Position numbers and translations under genes: made by a program | Origin: Sva-07 sp963717385 | GTDB taxonomy: Bacteria > Actinomycetota > Acidimicrobiia > Acidimicrobiales > Ilumatobacteraceae | Direction: 5' to 3' | Length of the DNA stretch: 64,000 nt | NCBI GenBank assembly: GCA_963717385.1 | Contig: CAVQWE010000017.1 | Coordinates: forward strand, 62,001 to 126,000 | Notes under the pieces: model-generated | Databases searched by the model: none | The model's input: only the letters and a program-made list of their open reading frames with translations | What the model was told of the DNA's origin: nothing | Shown: one piece after another, positions 61,151 to 64,000 of the stretch | How positions within the stretch are numbered: the stretch's first letter is position 1 | How the letters are laid out: every line of letters begins with the position of its first letter

Positions 61151-61213
61151 GTTCGGTGCCTTTCAGGTGTGGTGGGAATTGACGGGGTTGATGGATGGGC
61201 CGGAAAAACCAAA

Positions 61214-61243
61214 GAGGCCGCCGGGTCGGAACCCGGCGGCCTC
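61214..61243 (-). terminator. Intrinsic terminator of the small gene at 61268-61496
   Basis: GAGGCCGCCGGGT pairs with ACCCGGCGGCCTC (13 bp). On the minus strand it is followed at once by TTTGGTTTTT, the only classical stem-plus-T-run terminator I see in the window. It starts 25 bases after the TAA. Confidence 0.88.
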
Positions 61244-61267
61244 GTGAGAGGTGATCTGACGTTGGTG

Positions 61268-61496
61268 TTACGTCAGAACTCCTACGAAGGAGCCGGGGCT
61301 GAGTCGCTTCGACCCAGTGGTGTTGCCGGTGTTCGGGTTGTGCGCGATCGACATGTGGTCGGAGCACACCCAGGTACCGGCAAACGACGCGTGCTGGAGC
61401 GAGCAGGCCGTCGACGGCGACACCCAGGTGCCGACGACACCGGCGTCAGGGGCGCGGCGATGCCGAGCGGATGATGGCGGTGGGTGTGATGCTCAT
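61268..61496 (-). CDS. Unrecognised small protein of about 75 residues (one base out)
   Basis: ATG 61496 begins MSITPTAIIRSASPR, with GAGAGG about seven bases upstream. At the CCCC run near 61446-61450 the frame moves by one base and continues as DAGVVGTWVSPSTACSLQH, ASFAGTWVCSDHMSIAHNP, NTGNTTGSKRLSPGSFVGVL, ending T then TAA at 61268-61270. Codon third positions are GC-rich throughout. It has an internal repeat GTWV spaced 20 residues apart, two cysteines and many Ser/Thr. A TTGACC -35-like site lies at 61572-61577 on the same strand. The family is unknown; a secreted or modified peptide is speculation. Confidence 0.6.
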
Positions 61497-61653
61497 CGTG
61501 ATCCCTCTCGTGTCGTCGCGGGCGCCGAAGTGCTGACCCGGATGGAAACACAACCACGTTCTGCAGGGCCGGGTCAAGGGAGTTTCGACGAGAACCGAGA
61601 ATTTCCTGTCAGGGGCCTTGGCCGCGCAGGCCCGCCGCGGCGAGAGTGAAGCC

Positions 61654-62700
61654 GTGGATCTCGCACTGTTCACCATCGGGTGGGTCCTCGGGTGGCTGCT
61701 GCTGTGGCGTCTCCGCCCGCTGCCGGCGATCGAGCCCGATACCGCACGATCGGCGATCGCGATCGTCATTCCGGCACGCGACGAAGCCGACGCGCTCCCG
61801 CACCTGCTTCCCGCACTCGCTGGGCAGCTCCGCAGCGGCGACGAACTCATCGTCGTCGACGATCATTCGAGCGATGCGACCAGCGCCGTGGCGACGGGGC
61901 TCGGCGCTCGGGTCGTCACGCCCGCCGACCTTCCGGAGGGCTGGCTGGGCAAACCACATGCCTGCTGGCACGGCGCCCAGTCGACCGATGCGCCCCTGCT
62001 GCTGTTCATCGATGCCGATGTCCGGCCCGCGCCGGATCTGCTCGACCGTGTGGGCGCTGCCTGCGCCGCGGCACCCGCAACGGTGATCTCGATGCAGCCA
62101 TGGCATCAGACCGGGCGGTGGATCGAGCAGGCGAGCCTGCTCGCCAACATCACCACGCTGATGGGAACCGGCGGCTTCACGGTCGCCGCTGCGCGGACGG
62201 CAACGACGATGGCGTTCGGACCGGTCCTCGCGATCGACCGCCCCACCTACCAACGAGTCGGTGGCCATCGCTCGGTGCGCACGATGCACACCGAGGACAT
62301 CGGCCTCGCCCAGGTGGTGGGGCGTTCGAAGCTGTATTCGGGCCGACCGGACACAGCATTTCGCATGTACCCCGACGGGCTCGGGCAGCTGGTCCAGGGG
62401 TGGACGCGCACCATCGCCACCGGTGCCCGCTTCGCCCCCTGGTGGCTGTCGGTCGCCGTTGCACTGTGGGTGTGGTCACTGGCCGGTGGCTGGCTCGCCG
62501 AGCCGCTGCTGTACCCGTTGAGCGCGCTGCAGTTCTGGGTACTCGGGCGCCGCGCCGGCTCGATGCACCCGGTGACCGCGTTGTTGTATCCGTTGTCTGT
62601 TGCGGTGTTCGCGGCCATCTTCCTGCGCAGCCTGTTCGCACTGTTGCTGCGCCGTGACGTCACGTGGAAACAGCGATCGGTGGCAGCCCGCCAAGACTGA
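61654..62700 (+). CDS. Family 2 glycosyltransferase with C-terminal membrane helices
   Basis: About 348 residues from GTG 61654 (VDLALFTIGWVLGW), an N-terminal helix. The GT-A domain has AIVIPARDEADALP, VVDDHSSDAT, FIDADVRP (DxD-like) and HTEDIGLAQVVGRSKL (acceptor base and QxxRW-like). Three helices at the C-terminus follow, including WWLSVAVALWVWSLAGGW. It resembles CrtQ-type carotenoid-acid glycosyltransferases (diaponeurosporenoate glycosyltransferase) in layout. The donor and acceptor are unknown; no carotenoid gene is nearby. An upstream in-frame TTG (61618) is less likely. Confidence 0.8.
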   Translation: MDLALFTIGWVLGWLLLWRLRPLPAIEPDTARSAIAIVIPARDEADALPHLLPALAGQLRSGDELIVVDDHSSDATSAVATGLGARVVTPADLPEGWLGKPHACWHGAQSTDAPLLLFIDADVRPAPDLLDRVGAACAAAPATVISMQPWHQTGRWIEQASLLANITTLMGTGGFTVAAARTATTMAFGPVLAIDRPTYQRVGGHRSVRTMHTEDIGLAQVVGRSKLYSGRPDTAFRMYPDGLGQLVQGWTRTIATGARFAPWWLSVAVALWVWSLAGGWLAEPLLYPLSALQFWVLGRRAGSMHPVTALLYPLSVAVFAAIFLRSLFALLLRRDVTWKQRSVAARQD

Positions 62701-62724
62701 TCGGCGTGCGTGCAGGCGCGTCGC

Positions 62725-63699
62725 TCAGAGGTCGATCAGGATCTTGCCGACGTTCGCGTTGGCTTCCATGTGGCGGTGGGCGTCGGCGATGTCGTCGAAG
62801 GCGAAGCGCGAATCGACCACCGGGCGCATCGAGCCGCTGTCGAACAGCGGGATCATCTCGTCGATGAATCGTTGGCTGAGCGCCAGCTTGCGCTCGACGG
62901 GTCGGGCTCGCAGCGTGGTGCCGATCCAGGTGATCCGCTTCGAGAGGATCAGCCCGACGTTGACCGAGGCGCTGCCGCCACCCATCAGGCCGACCTGCAC
63001 GATGGTGCCATCCATCCTGGCCGCTTTCAGGTTGCGGTCGGTTTCGTCGCCGCCGATCACGTCGAGGATCACATCGACCCCACCGGGAACCTGCGCAGCG
63101 AGAGCGCCGAGCCAATCTGCCGGGCTGCGTTCGAGCACGATGTCGGCACCGAGCGCACGGCATGCGTCGATCTTCCCCGACGAACAGGTGACGGCGATCC
63201 GCGCACCGATGGCCTTGGCGATCTGGATACCAGCGGTGCCGACACCCGACGCGCCGGCATGCACGAGCGCCCAACGTCCGCTGGTGAGTCCTCCCTGCAC
63301 CACGAGGGCATCCCACGCCGTCAGGAACACCTCGGGGATCGCCGCGGCGTCCGCCGACGGCACGACCTCGGGTACCGGAAGCGCCTGACGAGCGTGAGTG
63401 ACGACCTTCTCGGCGTAACAACCGCCGGCCTCGATGCCCATCGCCCGGTCGCCGATCGACCAGCCACTGACGTCGGCACCGACGGCCGACACCACACCGG
63501 CGTACTCGAGACCCGGGATCTCGAGCGGTTGGTTGCGGGGGTCGGGGTACAAGCCCATCCGCTGCAAGATGTCGGCACGGTTGATGGCGGTGTGTTCGAC
63601 ATCGACGACGATCTCGTCGCGCCCCGGCGTGGGGTCGTCGACCTGCTCGATCGTCAAGACATCGGGGCCACCATGTGAGCGAAGGACGACAGCGCGCAT
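62725..63699 (-). CDS. NAD(P)H:quinone oxidoreductase (PIG3/zeta-crystallin type)
   Basis: A 324-residue zinc-free MDR. MRAVVLRSHGGPDVLTIEQV, then AINRADILQRMGLYP and PGLEYAGVV. The cofactor loop is VHAGASGVGTAGIQIAKAIG, and SKRITWIGTTLRARPVERK is typical of the PIG3 branch. It reduces quinones with NADPH. The start is fixed by similarity and lies inside a perfect palindrome, so control at this site is likely. Confidence 0.88.
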   Translation of the reverse strand: MRAVVLRSHGGPDVLTIEQVDDPTPGRDEIVVDVEHTAINRADILQRMGLYPDPRNQPLEIPGLEYAGVVSAVGADVSGWSIGDRAMGIEAGGCYAEKVVTHARQALPVPEVVPSADAAAIPEVFLTAWDALVVQGGLTSGRWALVHAGASGVGTAGIQIAKAIGARIAVTCSSGKIDACRALGADIVLERSPADWLGALAAQVPGGVDVILDVIGGDETDRNLKAARMDGTIVQVGLMGGGSASVNVGLILSKRITWIGTTLRARPVERKLALSQRFIDEMIPLFDSGSMRPVVDSRFAFDDIADAHRHMEANANVGKILIDL

Positions 63700-63728
63700 C
63701 TGCCGGAACCTATCGGTTCCGGCAGATG
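63697..63728. promoter_or_regulatory. Perfect 14-bp-arm palindrome covering the quinone oxidoreductase start
   Basis: CATCTGCCGGAACC, four bases TATC, then GGTTCCGGCAGATG. On the minus strand it ends exactly with the ATG of the oxidoreductase. As DNA it is an operator-sized site; as RNA it would fold the start codon into a stem. It also contains the stop of a short upstream ORF. Confidence 0.75.
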
Positions 63729-63817
63729 GCGGGGAGGGTCGGGGATTGGAGAACCCGAACCTCGATCAGGTGAGCTGAGCTGGCGGCGCTTCGCAGGCTT
63801 CTTCCGAACTCGGCCAT
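63710..63817 (-). CDS. Short upstream ORF (35 codons), possible leader peptide
   Basis: ATG 63817 has GGAGGT four bases upstream, one of the best Shine-Dalgarno sites in the window. The 35 residues (MAEFGRSLRSAASSAHLIEV and on to ICRNR) end at TAG 63710-63712, inside the palindrome, 11 bases before the oxidoreductase ATG. Translation to this stop would open the hairpin. No conserved domain; it may be a leader peptide or a small gene of its own. Confidence 0.5.
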   Translation of the reverse strand: MAEFGRSLRSAASSAHLIEVRVLQSPTLPAICRNR

Positions 63818-63891
63818 GCTGACCTCCAGACGTCGATCTCTCGACATCCAACGTACCCCCGCGGGTATTGCAGCGAACGGGCCGATGGTCC

Positions 63892-64000
63892 CTATTCGGT
63901 CGGGTGTTCGACGCCGGCCTCGCCGGACTCACCAACGTCACCTGACGCCGACTCGGCAACCGGCACGAAGACGTGCTCGCGGTAGTAGGCCATCTCCCGG
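63892..64000 (-). CDS. C-terminal fragment of an unidentified protein (cut by window edge)
   Basis: A frame enters from the right edge and ends at TAG 63892-63894. It reads REMAYYREHVFVPVAESASG then an acidic, Gly/Glu-rich tail. No family can be named from 35 residues. It would lie upstream of the quinone oxidoreductase on the same strand. Confidence 0.45.
   Translation of the reverse strand, partial: REMAYYREHVFVPVAESASGDVGESGEAGVEHPTE

Overview
The window is a GC-rich, gene-dense bacterial chromosome segment with short intergenic gaps, GTG starts almost as common as ATG, and many 4-bp stop/start overlaps. A WhiB-family protein, a WXG100 protein, a glutamine synthetase II / synthetase I / GlnR-like cluster, paired ArsA/Get3-like ATPases, a MazG protein with a cysteine-rich tail and a SufR-like/ErpA/Mrp cluster together point to an actinobacterium. 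The mixture looks to me like the Acidimicrobiia (Ilumatobacter-like marine or estuarine lineages). That placement is inference; no rRNA is present to confirm it. I see no phage, transposase, CRISPR array or plasmid gene, so this looks like core chromosome.

Layout. 1-8.9 kb: HAD phosphatase, HTH regulator, thiamine-binding-like protein, WXG100 protein, M20 amidohydrolase, GH38 mannosidase, a DEAD-box helicase fused to a cold-shock domain, and an SDR. 9.0-21.5 kb: class III CoA-transferase, LigD-type DNA ligase, kynureninase, IsdG-like haem monooxygenase, aspartate kinase and aspartate-semialdehyde dehydrogenase, a CBS/CorC membrane protein, two methyltransferases, MazG, a NERD-helicase, tRNA-Pro(CGG) and a response regulator. 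21.5-29.7 kb: ArsA pair, NfeD-type membrane protease, selB-selA, and a tandemly duplicated 57-codon antitoxin-like gene beside an M14-type peptidase. 29.7-34.4 kb: a four-gene envelope operon (coiled-coil membrane protein, TelA, solute-binding/VWA lipoprotein, small VWA-like membrane protein) and dUTPase. 34.4-42.8 kb: PI-PLC lipoprotein, Nudix, YibE/F, a divergent zinc-uptake locus (znuC / znuA-znuB) with a visible Zur operator, a Fur-family regulator and NAD synthetase. 42.9-48.8 kb: penicillin-acylase-type lipoprotein and the nitrogen cluster. 48.8-64 kb: SGNH lipoprotein, 8-oxoguanine-type deaminase, PLP decarboxylase, Tag, RidA, Fe-S assembly genes, Nudix, CoA-transferase, CcdA/TlpA thiol-redox pair, WhiB, a small unrecognised gene with its own SD and terminator, a glycosyltransferase and a quinone oxidoreductase behind a perfect palindrome.

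Two features cut across the window. First, at least eleven conserved genes are broken by single-base frame changes while the protein remains recognisable on both sides. Some of them (dUTPase, CcdA, DNA ligase) are normally conserved, so I read this as residual indel error in the assembly rather than real gene decay. Those genes are given as whole spans with the breakpoints noted. Second, many starts sit 6-8 bases after a TAnnnT hexamer without a Shine-Dalgarno, the mark of leaderless transcription in actinobacteria.
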